Of a DNA stretch of 34,357 nt, positions 25,558 to 34,186 are shown piece by piece. Position 1 is the first letter of the stretch. Each line of letters starts with the position of its first letter. The notes below the pieces were generated by a model. It had not been told where the DNA came from. It did not search any database and saw nothing but the letters and a program-made list of their open reading frames with translations. The stretch comes from Muribaculaceae bacterium. Its GTDB lineage: Bacteria > Bacteroidota > Bacteroidia > Bacteroidales > Muribaculaceae. Both the position numbers and the translations under genes were made by a program. Location: assembly GCA_014867205.1 (NCBI GenBank), contig WGUO01000032.1:1-34357 (forward strand), read 5' to 3'.

Positions 25558-25624
25558 TGCGTTGTCCCATGTTCAGTTTTGCGACCAAGGGGAAGCAACC
25601 CGCCGTTCCCCTAACACCTGACCC

Positions 25625-27334
25625 CTAAAACCTGACCCCTCTCACCACCGGCTTGCCGGGGGCCTCGAGGAGGATAAAGGTGATCTCGCCGGTGCCGCTG
25701 TTCTTCTTGTCGTGGCGCATCAGCTCATGCAGTTCATCGCGCATTGCCTCGACGTCAAACGGCAACGGCGCGAAATAACGGTCAAGTATCCTCTCCCGGT
25801 ATTCCGTCGCAATCTCTACCGGCAGCCCCAACTGCTCATGGCTCATCCGCAACGCGGTGAGGATGCCGTGCGCCACGGCCTCGCCGTGGCTTATCGGCGT
25901 GCCGAGTCCGGCGGCAAGCATCTCATAGGCATGCCCCGCCGTGTGGCCGAAGTTGAGTATCCGGCGCAGCCCGCGCTCATGCGGGTCCTGCGCGACTATC
26001 GCCTCCTTGGCGAGCGCCGCGGAGCGCATCGCCTCGCCAAGCAGTTCGCGGTCGCCCAGCGCATCCCCCTCCACAAGCCGCCGGTACATGCCGGGGTCGG
26101 CTATCAGCGCCATCTTGACAACCTCGCCCAGCCCCGAGACAACCTCAGCCCGGGGAAGGGTCTCCAGATACTCGGGTGAGACAATCACCCGCTCAGCCTG
26201 AGCAAAAGCCCCCACCTCGTTCTTAAGGCCCATGAAGTCAATTCCCGTCTTGCCGCCGATAGCGGCATCGACGGCCCCCAGCACCGAGGTCGGGATGTTG
26301 ATGAAGCGTATGCCACGTTTGAAGGTAGCCGCCGCAAAACCGCCTAAGTCGGTCACGACACCGCCGCCGCAGTTCACCAGCACGCTGCGGCGCGTCGCGC
26401 CCGAGGAGGCGAGCCATTCCCACACGCCGCAGGCACCCTTGACGCACTTGCTCCCCTCGCCCGGCTCAATAACATGGACCGACGCAAACCGGCTCATGTC
26501 CAGACGGCATACCGGCGCGACATTAGAGTCTGTCAGCAGAAACACCCTGTCGGCATCAAGGCCAACGAGGACCGAGGCCAACCCGCTCTCCGCCGAGTCG
26601 GTATATATCACATTCCCTGTGACCCCGCCTCCCGCTTTCTCGCGCTCATATTCGGCGAGCTCGCGCTCGAGGAAATCAGCAAACGCCGGCATCGAGGGGA
26701 ATATCATGTCGGCGCCCTCGCGCTCGAACGCCTCGCGGGGTATAGGGCCGGTGGTGACGGCTATCGTGAAACAACCCGCCGCCTTCCCGGCGCGCACGCC
26801 GAGCGGCGCGTTCTCGATCACTATACATTCCGACGGCGAGACACCCGCCTTGGCCGCACCCATCAGATAGGGCTCGGGATCGGGCTTGCCGTGCCGCACG
26901 TCGTGGGCCGTGACCCGCAGCCCAGGCCCGAACATGCCGGGATAGTCGCGGTCGAGCGACTCGAGCAGGCTCGCCTGGCCGCTGCCGGTGACGAGCACCC
27001 GCCGCAGACCGCCGCGACACAGCGCAGCCAGCATCCGGTCGGCTCCCAGCATCGGCTTCCGCTTCCCCTGTTCCCTGAAGTAGCGCGTCTTGATGGCATA
27101 CAGTTCCCTGATGCGCTCCGGCTCGCAGTCATGACCGTAAGCCCGGCGAAACAGCAGGTTAATCGTGGCCGCTCCTGTCATCCCCTCGTAGAGATAGAAC
27201 TCTTCGCGGGTGCAGTCGATACCCAACTCATCGACCATGCGTTTCCACGCCAGCGTGTGCCCCGGCATGGAGTCGTACAGCACGCCATCCATGTCGATCA
27301 GCGCGCACTCTTTATTTCCGAATATATTTCCCAT
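25625..27334 (-). CDS. aroB: HAD-family hydrolase fused to 3-dehydroquinate synthase
   Basis: A cytoplasmic protein of 569 aa (575 from the ATG at 27352). Residues about 10-225 form a beta-phosphoglucomutase-like HAD domain, with motif I LIDMDGVLYDS, a TGSG motif II, the Lys of HGKPDPEPY and ENAPLGVRAG as motif IV. Residues about 245-575 are 3-dehydroquinate synthase, which cyclises DAHP using NAD+ and a metal. It shows VNCGGGVVTDLGGFAAATFKRG, PTSVLGAVDAAIGGKTGID, the metal-ligand Glu in GLGEVVKM, and His in FGHTAGHAYE and SHGEAVAHG. Both parts keep their key residues. A stand-alone AroB has about 360 residues. The HAD substrate is unknown. Start choice among three close ATGs is uncertain. 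Confidence 0.9.
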   Translation of the reverse strand: MGNIFGNKECALIDMDGVLYDSMPGHTLAWKRMVDELGIDCTREEFYLYEGMTGAATINLLFRRAYGHDCEPERIRELYAIKTRYFREQGKRKPMLGADRMLAALCRGGLRRVLVTGSGQASLLESLDRDYPGMFGPGLRVTAHDVRHGKPDPEPYLMGAAKAGVSPSECIVIENAPLGVRAGKAAGCFTIAVTTGPIPREAFEREGADMIFPSMPAFADFLERELAEYEREKAGGGVTGNVIYTDSAESGLASVLVGLDADRVFLLTDSNVAPVCRLDMSRFASVHVIEPGEGSKCVKGACGVWEWLASSGATRRSVLVNCGGGVVTDLGGFAAATFKRGIRFINIPTSVLGAVDAAIGGKTGIDFMGLKNEVGAFAQAERVIVSPEYLETLPRAEVVSGLGEVVKMALIADPGMYRRLVEGDALGDRELLGEAMRSAALAKEAIVAQDPHERGLRRILNFGHTAGHAYEMLAAGLGTPISHGEAVAHGILTALRMSHEQLGLPVEIATEYRERILDRYFAPLPFDVEAMRDELHELMRHDKKNSGTGEITFILLEAPGKPVVRGVRF

Positions 27335-27417
27335 AATCATATGCCCCGGCATCCTGCGGCCGGTACACTTTCAACTCTTATTAACGTTGAAATTCGAAAA
27401 AATTAGTAACTTTTTTG

Positions 27418-27425
27418 TAATTTTG
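27418..27425 (+). promoter_or_regulatory. Probable -7 box (TAATTTTG)
   Basis: TAATTTTG fits TAnnTTTG and lies 29 nt before the ATG at 27455. The -33 position carries TTCG (27393-27396), a weak match. Confidence 0.55.
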
Positions 27426-27454
27426 CATCTCAGGAACAATAGCACCCCAGACTG

Positions 27455-28264
27455 ATGACCCGAATTACCCTACTGCTGGCCGGCACGGCCTCGGCGCTCA
27501 TGCTGCTCTCCTCATGCTCGGGAGGGAGGCGCGTCGACCCGTTCGACACCATCGGCGCCACGCCGGCTCCGTGGGACCTGATAGATGAGAACGACAGCCT
27601 GCCCCGGGCCCCGCAGCCTGTGGCCGAGGCTCTTCCGGCTGATACCGCCGCCGACCCGGCAGCCACCGAAACCGACGACACGCCCCCGGCCCCGGCAGCC
27701 AATATGTCGCGCTACAACCGCATCGGACGCCTCAACGAGCTCTTCAACGACTCGAACAAGTACCAGTATGCGGCCGGCGAGCGTATCGGCATCGCGCCCA
27801 TCTCGGGCGTAGCCGACGCCTACTATACCCGCAGGCCGCTCGTCAGGATCGGAAGCTGCAGGTGGTATGACGTCGACGAACTGACGCACTCGATGCCCTA
27901 CCTCGTGCCGGAGGCCGCCACGCTGCTGGAGACAATAGGCCGCAACTTCACCGACTCGCTGGCCAGGCGCAACGCCAGGGGATACAAGTTCCGCGTCACC
28001 AGCGTGCTCCGCTCGGCATACTCGGTCAAGAGGCTGCGCCGCGTGAACCGCAACGCCACAGACTCCTCGACCCATCAGCTCGGCACGACCTTCGACATCT
28101 CATACGCGCATTTCAACCACGACGGCAACGCCCGGCAGGTCAGCGACGAGGAACTGAAGTACATACTGGCCGAGGTGCTACGCGACCTCAGGCAGCAGAA
28201 CAAGTGCATGGTGAAGTTCGAGCGCAAGTCGCCCTGCTTCCACATAACCGCCACCGGACTCTGA
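27455..28264 (+). CDS. M15-like peptidase lipoprotein (DUF5715-type)
   Basis: A 269-aa lipoprotein with signal and lipobox ending at LLSSC, a Pro/Ala/Asp-rich linker to about residue 85, then a compact domain. The domain has SSTHQLGTTFDISY, the S-x-H-x2-G-x4-D arrangement of M15/VanY-type zinc carboxypeptidases, and a C-terminal CFHITATG that could supply the third zinc ligand. It should therefore act on peptidoglycan stem peptides in the periplasm. DUF5715 is the family I associate with this layout; enzyme activity is inferred from motifs. It has its own -7 box and is divergent from the HAD-AroB gene. Confidence 0.75.
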   Translation: MTRITLLLAGTASALMLLSSCSGGRRVDPFDTIGATPAPWDLIDENDSLPRAPQPVAEALPADTAADPAATETDDTPPAPAANMSRYNRIGRLNELFNDSNKYQYAAGERIGIAPISGVADAYYTRRPLVRIGSCRWYDVDELTHSMPYLVPEAATLLETIGRNFTDSLARRNARGYKFRVTSVLRSAYSVKRLRRVNRNATDSSTHQLGTTFDISYAHFNHDGNARQVSDEELKYILAEVLRDLRQQNKCMVKFERKSPCFHITATGL

Positions 28265-28376
28265 GACGCGCCGGAGCGTGATTAACATTTCGCCCCGGAG
28301 TTTGTTATATATAGTGGCGCGGGAGCGAAAACCCCGACGCTCATAAATTGGACTGATGTATATAAACTGAAATATT

Positions 28377-28967
28377 ATGGATAAATTAAGTTACGCCTGG
28401 GGACTCGCAATGGGCCGCCAGCTTCAGGGAATGGGCATGAAGGAGCTCAACGTCGAGGACTTCAAGATGGGCATTCTCTCAGTATTCGCGGGCACTGACC
28501 CCGCCATATCGGTCGAGGAGGCCCAGAAACTCATTCAGGATTACCTCAATGACCTGCAGGCCAAGGCCGAGGAGGCCGCCAAGTCGGCAGGCAAGAAATT
28601 CCTTGAGGAGAACAGGAAGAACGCCGATGTCAGGGAGACCGCATCAGGGCTGCAGTATGTGGTCGAGAAAGAGGGCGAGGGCGCGCAGCCCACGGCTGAG
28701 GATGAGGTGACCGTACACTACACCGGCCGCCTGCTCGACGGCACGGTGTTCGACTCAAGCGTGAACCGCGGCGAGCCGGCCACATTCCCCCTCAACCGGG
28801 TAATCCCCGGATGGACCGAGGGCGTGCAGCTCATGAAGGAGGGCGCAAAGTACACGTTCTTCATCCCCTCCGACCTCGCCTACGGCCCGCAGGGCGTGCC
28901 GGGCGCGATCCCGCCCCACTCGACCCTGATTTTCGATGTCGAGCTCATCAAGGTTGTAAAGAAATAA
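28377..28967 (+). CDS. FKBP-type peptidyl-prolyl isomerase (no signal peptide)
   Basis: A 196-aa Mip/FkpA-like isomerase. The N-terminal helical dimerisation region (SYAWGLAMGRQLQGMGMKELNVEDFKMG) has no export signal. It is followed by an FKBP domain from about 85 with EVTVHYTGRLLDGTVFDSSVNRGEPATFPLNRVIPGWTEGVQLM and FIPSDLAYGPQGVPGAIPPHSTLIFDVELIKV. The aromatic/FDSS/W/Y binding-pocket residues are kept. Because it lacks a signal, it probably acts in the cytoplasm, unlike the next two. The next FKBP gene begins 7 nt later, so an operon is likely. Confidence 0.92.
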   Translation: MDKLSYAWGLAMGRQLQGMGMKELNVEDFKMGILSVFAGTDPAISVEEAQKLIQDYLNDLQAKAEEAAKSAGKKFLEENRKNADVRETASGLQYVVEKEGEGAQPTAEDEVTVHYTGRLLDGTVFDSSVNRGEPATFPLNRVIPGWTEGVQLMKEGAKYTFFIPSDLAYGPQGVPGAIPPHSTLIFDVELIKVVKK

Positions 28968-28974
28968 TCAAGTC

Positions 28975-29523
28975 ATGAAGAAACTGAATATCTTAGCCGC
29001 CGGCGTGCTCGCCGCCGGCCTTACCGTGACTCTCGGAGCCTGCTCATCCAACTCGAAGTCAGGCTCTGACACTGTGGACACTCCCGTTTACACCGAGGAG
29101 GCCCCCGAGCTCACCGAGGCTCCCAAGGACTCTCTGGCGGCTGTCTTCACCGATCCGGCCAAGGCATCGGCCACCGCGACCGACTCCACCTATGCCACGA
29201 CAGCATCGGGCCTCAAGTACATGATCTTGCGCAAGGGCGACGGCAAGAGCCCCAAGGCCGAGGATACCGTGACCGTACACTATCGCGGCCAGCTTCTCGA
29301 CGGCACTGTCTTCGACTCAAGCTATGACCGTGGCGAACCGGCCGCATTCCCCCTCAACCGCGTGATTCCCGGCTGGACCGAGGGCCTGCAGCTGATGAAG
29401 GAGAACGGCAAGGCCGTATTCTACATCACCTCTAACCTGGCCTACGGCGAGCAGGGCGCTCCCGGCGCAATCCCGCCTAACTCGGACCTGATATTCACTG
29501 TCGAACTTATCAAAGTGAACTAA
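28975..29523 (+). CDS. FKBP-type peptidyl-prolyl isomerase lipoprotein
   Basis: A 182-aa lipoprotein with a signal and lipobox near LGAC (Cys23), an acidic/Thr-rich linker, then an FKBP domain nearly identical in key motifs to the preceding protein (VTVHYRGQLLDGTVFDSSYDRGEPAAFPLNRVIPGWTEGLQLM; AYGEQGAPGAIPPNSDLIFTVELIKV). It should help fold proteins in the periplasm while anchored in a membrane. Its TAA overlaps the ATG of the next small gene by one base, a sign of coupling. Confidence 0.92.
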   Translation: MKKLNILAAGVLAAGLTVTLGACSSNSKSGSDTVDTPVYTEEAPELTEAPKDSLAAVFTDPAKASATATDSTYATTASGLKYMILRKGDGKSPKAEDTVTVHYRGQLLDGTVFDSSYDRGEPAAFPLNRVIPGWTEGLQLMKENGKAVFYITSNLAYGEQGAPGAIPPNSDLIFTVELIKVN

Positions 29524-29726
29524 TGAGAATTAAGTCATCAAAGGCAATCGCCGCGGCCATGGTCGCGACGATTGTCATATCTATGTCCATGCTGACTGCC
29601 TGCGAGGGCCGCAAGATGTCGAACATGACCCCGACCGGCGATACCGTCGAGCTCGAGGTCGCAAGACCCGACTCGCCCGACTCCACCTCAGTCAACCCTA
29701 ACCCGATTTCCGACACCCTGTTATGA
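29523..29726 (+). CDS. Small lipoprotein in FKBP operon
   Basis: This 67-aa protein has a hydrophobic signal ending in a lipobox MLTAC (Cys27), followed by about 40 mostly polar residues (acidic, Ser/Pro-rich). No family was recognised. Both ends overlap neighbours: its ATG shares a base with the preceding stop, and its TGA overlaps the next ATG (ATGA). That makes translational coupling with the FKBP genes likely. A small accessory to the isomerases or a spacer peptide are equally open. Confidence 0.7.
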   Translation: MRIKSSKAIAAAMVATIVISMSMLTACEGRKMSNMTPTGDTVELEVARPDSPDSTSVNPNPISDTLL

Positions 29727-30613
29727 ACAAGACACTTCTGCCGGTCATTGGCGCGCTCGCCCTGGCCCTCTCCGCCTGCGGACCCGAACGGGGCCATGAC
29801 CTCGCCGACATGCCCGATGCCACCGCGGCCGACTCCCTGCTCTATTACTACGCGCAGCTCCGCGCCTACGAGTACTGGCATAAGGCCGACACCGACACAG
29901 CCCTGCGAAGCCCCGCCGAACGACAGAAGTTTCTCGAAGGCATCAAGACGGGCCTCGACGCTGTCAGGAAGGATGACGACAACTATAACCGGGGCGTGCG
30001 CCTCGGCGTCCGTATGGCCCTCCGCATGCAGGAACTCGAGCGCAGTTATGGACTGAAGCCTGACGATGACGTACTGATCGAGAGCATGGCCAACGCCCTC
30101 CAGGGCGACTATGAGATCCCGCAGCTCGAATATCAGGACGAGTTCTACCGCCTGCTGGGCCGGTTCGAGGAGAAGCAGCGCGTCAAGGACCGCGACGCAG
30201 TGCGCCGCAACCTCACCGAGGTGGCCCGCGACCAGCAGATGGCAAAAATCGGCGACAATCTCTATTACAGGCTTCTCAAGAAGGGCTCCGGCCCCAACGC
30301 GCATGCCGGCGATGTAGCCTATGTCGCCATTGACTACCGCCGAGACGACGGCGAGGACCTCGCCGTCCCTTCGCCCGAGAGGGTGACCGTCGGCGCCCCC
30401 GGCATTCCCGAGGTAATGACCCGCGCTTACGAGCGCCTCAACAAGGGCTCCATCGCTCTATTCGCCACAACCGCCGAGGCTGTCTTTGCCTCGCGCACCG
30501 AGATCATGGGGCTGCGGCCGACCGATGTCCTCCTCATCACAATCACCCTCAACGACATAACGTGCAACGCCGAGCCCGCCGAGGAACTGCCGGCCTCGCC
30601 TGGCGACCAATAG
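29723..30613 (+). CDS. FKBP-related lipoprotein with degenerate isomerase domain
   Basis: This 296-aa protein has a signal and lipobox (LALSAC). The N-terminal two-thirds are helical, like the FKBP N-terminal domain (FLEGIKTGLDAVRKDDDNYNRGVRLGVRMALRMQ). The last 110 residues have an FKBP-like order of strands (YYRLLKKGSGPNAHAGDVAYVAIDYRR; GIPEVMTRAYERLNKGSIALFATTAEAVF). They lack the FDSS, W and AYG pocket residues seen in the two upstream proteins, so catalysis is doubtful and a chaperone role is more likely. It begins inside the stop of the 67-aa lipoprotein. Confidence 0.75.
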   Translation: MNKTLLPVIGALALALSACGPERGHDLADMPDATAADSLLYYYAQLRAYEYWHKADTDTALRSPAERQKFLEGIKTGLDAVRKDDDNYNRGVRLGVRMALRMQELERSYGLKPDDDVLIESMANALQGDYEIPQLEYQDEFYRLLGRFEEKQRVKDRDAVRRNLTEVARDQQMAKIGDNLYYRLLKKGSGPNAHAGDVAYVAIDYRRDDGEDLAVPSPERVTVGAPGIPEVMTRAYERLNKGSIALFATTAEAVFASRTEIMGLRPTDVLLITITLNDITCNAEPAEELPASPGDQ

Positions 30614-30655
30614 GCCGCCTGCGCCCGCGCACTCTAATCTCTGATTTTTTACTCC

Positions 30656-31447
30656 ATGAAGGTCAAGCCTAAAAAGAATCTCGGCCAGCACTTCCTGAAC
30701 GACGAGCACATCGCCGCCGAGATCGCCGCCACCATCAGCCCCGACGCCCTGAGGGCCGACAACCGGACCTGGGGCGATATCCCTGTGCTCGAGGTGGGCC
30801 CGGGCATGGGTGTGCTCTCAAAGTACCTGCTTGAGTCGGGCCGCGAGGTCACTGCCGTCGAGCTCGATACGGAATCAGTAGAATACCTCGCGAAGGTCTA
30901 TCCCCGGCTGCGGGTGATCGAGGCCGACTTCCTGCGCCTCGACCTCACGAAAGTCTATGACCGCCCGTTCGCGCTGATCGGCAATTACCCCTACAACATC
31001 TCGTCGCAGATATTCTTCAAGGTGCTCGACAACATCGGGCTGATTCCGGTTGTCGCCGGCATGCTGCAGAAGGAGGTCGCCGAGCGCATCTGCTCGAAGC
31101 CGGGGTCGAAGGTCTACGGCATCCTCTCGGTGCTTCTGCAGGCCTGGTACGACTGCGAATATCTCTTCAATGTCGAGCCGCATGTCTTCACGCCGCCGCC
31201 CAAGGTGCGCAGCGGTGTGCTCCGGCTGACCCGCAACAGCCGTACCGCCCTCGGCTGCGATCCCGCGCTCTTCAGGCGCGTGGTCAAGACTGCCTTCGGG
31301 CAGCGCCGCAAGACCATACGCAACTCCCTCGCTCCGCTGATGCAGCCCGGCTCGCCGGCCCTGCAGTCGCGTTTCATGTCCGAGCGCCCCGAGCGCCTCT
31401 CCGTCGAGGATTTCATCGAGCTGACCAACCTGATCCGCCCCGTCTGA
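30656..31447 (+). CDS. rsmA: 16S rRNA dimethyladenosine transferase (KsgA/RsmA)
   Basis: Dimethylates two adjacent adenines near the 3' end of 16S rRNA during small-subunit assembly. The 263-aa length is normal. Visible motifs are KKNLGQHFLND at the N-terminus, SAM-binding VLEVGPGMGVLSKYLL, the acidic VELD, and the catalytic NYPYNISSQ (motif IV). The C-terminal domain has FTPPPKVRSGVLRL and AFGQRRKTIRNSL. The gene starts 42 nt after the FKBP-like gene. No promoter of its own is obvious. Confidence 0.97.
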   Translation: MKVKPKKNLGQHFLNDEHIAAEIAATISPDALRADNRTWGDIPVLEVGPGMGVLSKYLLESGREVTAVELDTESVEYLAKVYPRLRVIEADFLRLDLTKVYDRPFALIGNYPYNISSQIFFKVLDNIGLIPVVAGMLQKEVAERICSKPGSKVYGILSVLLQAWYDCEYLFNVEPHVFTPPPKVRSGVLRLTRNSRTALGCDPALFRRVVKTAFGQRRKTIRNSLAPLMQPGSPALQSRFMSERPERLSVEDFIELTNLIRPV

Positions 31448-31502
31448 CCTGTCGGGTGCCGGCGTCCCCCCGGGCGCCGGTTTCCAAAATACACTAACCG
31501 TC

Positions 31503-32639
31503 ATGAGCCTTAACAAGCATTTTCTTCTCACTATCTGCGCGGCCTGCCTCACGGTGGCCTCCCTCGCCGCCGACTTCAAGATTACCCCCACGGCCCGCGC
31601 CCTGTTCGACGCCGCCGCTTACCTGCCGCAGGACTCCGACTTCCGCGCCGGTGTGGCTGTTCCAGACGTCAGACTCGGAGCCAAGGCTACTTTCGGCTCA
31701 TTCGAGGCGCGCGCCGATGTCTCCTACCGTTTCGGCAAGCTATATCCCGCCGACATCTATCTGCAGTGGAACATCAATGCCGACTCCCGGCTAAAGGGCG
31801 GTTTCTTCGTGCATCAGTTCGGGCTGCAGAGCGCGACAGGCGCTTCCGACAAGATCGGCATGGAGGAACCTATCGCACAGTCCGCGTTCGGCGAGTCGAG
31901 ACTTCTCGGCGCCATGTATCTCCTCAAGAGCGACAGATTCCATTTCGCCGGCTCACTATACGCGCAGAGCGAGGCCATGACCAAACACGCCAACGAGCTC
32001 GGCCGCACCGGCGTCGGAGCACTGGCCCGCTTCGCATGGCATCCGCTCACAGCGTCCGGAAACATCTTCCAGATCGGAGCCTCGGCCCTGATCCAGTCTG
32101 CCGCCTTCAACGGCGACACCGGGAATCCGGTCTCGACCTTCAAGGCATCCTTCCCGACCAAGGTCTCGAGCGTCAGCTGCCTCTCGGCAAAGGTCGACCA
32201 TGTGCGCAGCATCCTCAAGGTGACCCCCGAGATACTGTGGTCGCGCGGCCGCGTCGCCGCCGAGGGCCAGTTCTATTTCCTCAACACCGACCGCCGGAAC
32301 GGACTCCGCGCCTTCAGAGGCTACGGCGGATATGTCACGACCCGAATCCTGCTGAACCGCAACGCCAGGTACTCATATAACCCCTGGACCGGCTATCTCG
32401 CCATCCCCGCCCCGCACACCTGGGAGATCGTGGCCGGATACAGCGGGGCCGACCTCAACGACTCGCACGCCGGAATATACGGCGGTAGCGCCAACAGCGC
32501 CTCAGTCACCCTCAACTACTACATTCACAAGTATATAACATGGCGCGTAAACTACTCATACACCGACCGGCCACACGCCCCCGGCCTCCCCTCGCGTCAT
32601 GTCAACATATTCCAGACCCGAATCCAGTTCCTATTCTGA
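31503..32639 (+). CDS. Outer-membrane porin, phosphate-selective porin O/P-like
   Basis: This 378-aa protein has a signal peptide (to about SLAA) and a succession of amphipathic strands with alternating aromatics, such as GSFEARADVSYRFGKLYPADIYLQWNIN and HKYITWRVNYSYTDRP. It ends in a C-terminal Phe (RIQFLF) as outer-membrane beta-barrels do. Such features and size fit the OprO/OprP-like porins of Bacteroidota. Substrate is not readable from sequence. A 55-nt gap separates it from rsmA, and a -7 box at 32696 belongs to the next gene. Confidence 0.8.
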   Translation: MSLNKHFLLTICAACLTVASLAADFKITPTARALFDAAAYLPQDSDFRAGVAVPDVRLGAKATFGSFEARADVSYRFGKLYPADIYLQWNINADSRLKGGFFVHQFGLQSATGASDKIGMEEPIAQSAFGESRLLGAMYLLKSDRFHFAGSLYAQSEAMTKHANELGRTGVGALARFAWHPLTASGNIFQIGASALIQSAAFNGDTGNPVSTFKASFPTKVSSVSCLSAKVDHVRSILKVTPEILWSRGRVAAEGQFYFLNTDRRNGLRAFRGYGGYVTTRILLNRNARYSYNPWTGYLAIPAPHTWEIVAGYSGADLNDSHAGIYGGSANSASVTLNYYIHKYITWRVNYSYTDRPHAPGLPSRHVNIFQTRIQFLF

Positions 32640-32672
32640 CTCACGCCCCCGGCACCACATTCTGTCAGATTC

Positions 32673-32703
32673 TTTCGGATTCAGCGTTTTTTTATTATAT
32701 TTG
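32673..32703 (+). promoter_or_regulatory. Bacteroidota-type promoter for rfbB
   Basis: TTTC (32673-32676), 19 nt and TATATTTG (32696-32703) give a near-consensus promoter, with a leader of about 50 nt before the ATG at 32764. Confidence 0.7.
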
Positions 32704-32763
32704 CACTCAGTTTCTCAATAATCAGGGAGGCCCGCATGGCCCCCTGCCCAACACAACTCCCCA

Positions 32764-33897
32764 ATGAAAAATATCCTTATTACCGGCGGAGCCGGATTCA
32801 TCGGCTCACATGTGGTCAGGCTGTTTGTCAACAAATATCCTGATTACCATATCGTCAACCTCGACAAGCTCACCTACGCAGGCAATCTCGCCAACCTCCG
32901 CGACATCGAGGACAGACCCAACTACACATTCGTACGCGCCGACATCTGCGACTTCGACGAGATGCGGCGCATCATCGAGAAATACGAGATCGACGGCATC
33001 ATACACCTCGCGGCCGAAAGCCACGTTGACCGCTCGATCCTCGACCCCTTCACCTTCGCGCGCACCAACGTGATGGGAACCCTCTCGCTGCTTCAGGCCG
33101 CAAAGGTTTACTGGGAGTCTCGCCCCGAGGGCTACGAGGGCAAGCTCTTCTACCACATCTCGACCGACGAGGTCTACGGCGCCCTCGAGCTCACCGACCC
33201 CGAGGGTATCGAGTCGCCCTTCACCACAACCGCATCATCGGCTCAGCATCATCTGGCCTTCGGCTCGGAGTTCTTCCTCGAGACCACAAAATACAATCCC
33301 CACTCCCCCTACTCGGCCTCAAAGGCATCGAGCGACCACTTCGTCCGGGCATACCATGACACATACGGCATGCCCACTCTCGTCACCAACTGCTCGAACA
33401 ACTACGGGCCCTATCAGTTCCCCGAGAAACTGATACCCCTCTTCATCAACAATATACGCAAGCGCAAGCCCCTCCCCGTCTACGGCAAGGGAGAGAATGT
33501 GCGCGACTGGCTCTTCGTCGAGGACCATGCCCGCGCCATCGACCTGATCTTCCATAAGGGAAAACCGGCCGAGACATACAACATCGGAGGCTTCAACGAG
33601 TGGAAGAACATCGACCTGATCCGCGTCGTCATCAGGACTGTCGACCGCCTCTTAGGCAACCCCGAGGGATACTCCGACGAACTGATTACCTATGTCACCG
33701 ACCGCAAGGGCCACGACATGCGCTATGCAATCGACTCGCGCAAGCTTCAGGCCGAACTCGGCTGGGAGCCCAGCCTGCAGTTTGAGGAGGGTATCGAGAA
33801 GACTGTCCGCTGGTATCTCGACAACCAGGAGTGGATCGACAACATCACCTCGGGCGATTACGAGAAATACTACGACAACATGTACGGCAACCGCTGA
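32764..33897 (+). CDS. rfbB: dTDP-glucose 4,6-dehydratase
   Basis: Converts dTDP-glucose to dTDP-4-keto-6-deoxyglucose, the entry to dTDP-L-rhamnose and other deoxysugars. The 377-aa extended SDR protein has GGAGFIGSHVVRLF at the N-terminus, HLAAESHVDRSI, the active-site HISTDEVYGAL, catalytic YSASKASSDHFVRAYHDTYG (Y-x3-K), and NCSNNYGPYQFPEKLIPLFI, diagnostic for RmlB. Other rhamnose genes are not in the window. Its own promoter precedes it and hairpins follow the stop. Confidence 0.95.
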   Translation: MKNILITGGAGFIGSHVVRLFVNKYPDYHIVNLDKLTYAGNLANLRDIEDRPNYTFVRADICDFDEMRRIIEKYEIDGIIHLAAESHVDRSILDPFTFARTNVMGTLSLLQAAKVYWESRPEGYEGKLFYHISTDEVYGALELTDPEGIESPFTTTASSAQHHLAFGSEFFLETTKYNPHSPYSASKASSDHFVRAYHDTYGMPTLVTNCSNNYGPYQFPEKLIPLFINNIRKRKPLPVYGKGENVRDWLFVEDHARAIDLIFHKGKPAETYNIGGFNEWKNIDLIRVVIRTVDRLLGNPEGYSDELITYVTDRKGHDMRYAIDSRKLQAELGWEPSLQFEEGIEKTVRWYLDNQEWIDNITSGDYEKYYDNMYGNR

Positions 33898-33910
33898 CAT
33901 GCAGATAATA

Positions 33911-33987
33911 CAAGCCGCCGGGACGCAGTGGCGACAAGCCGCTGCCCCCGGCTGCATAAATAGAAAAAGGTCGACTCACGTCGACCT
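33911..33987 (+). terminator. Two hairpins after rfbB
   Basis: GCAGTGGC/GCCGCTGC (with one G-U pair) folds near 33926-33946. AGGTCGAC (33968-33975) then pairs with GTCGACCT (33980-33987) over a TCAC loop, followed by AATTTCTT. The second is likely the intrinsic terminator. The remainder of the 290-nt gap to 34186 is AT-rich and shows no gene. Confidence 0.65.
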
Positions 33988-34186
33988 AATTTCTTCATTA
34001 AAACAACAATAACAACTTTTTCAGAACGCTTATAGCAGTATAACCTTATATCATTTTAGATATTTTTTCAAACCTTACATCCTTATAACAGCGCGTAATC
34101 CCGATTGGTTCGCCTGTCACCGTATTTTTTTGAAAAAATTTTTAGCCGTCTCTTAAGGCGCATATCCATTCACACCCCAATGGCCT

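Noticed and set aside
25609..25635. A further independent repeat array next to the HAD-AroB 3' end
   Set aside because: Only about two imperfect units are present (CCTAACACCTGACCCCT / AAAACCTGACCCCT), so I note it as related to the TAACACC family but do not call an array.
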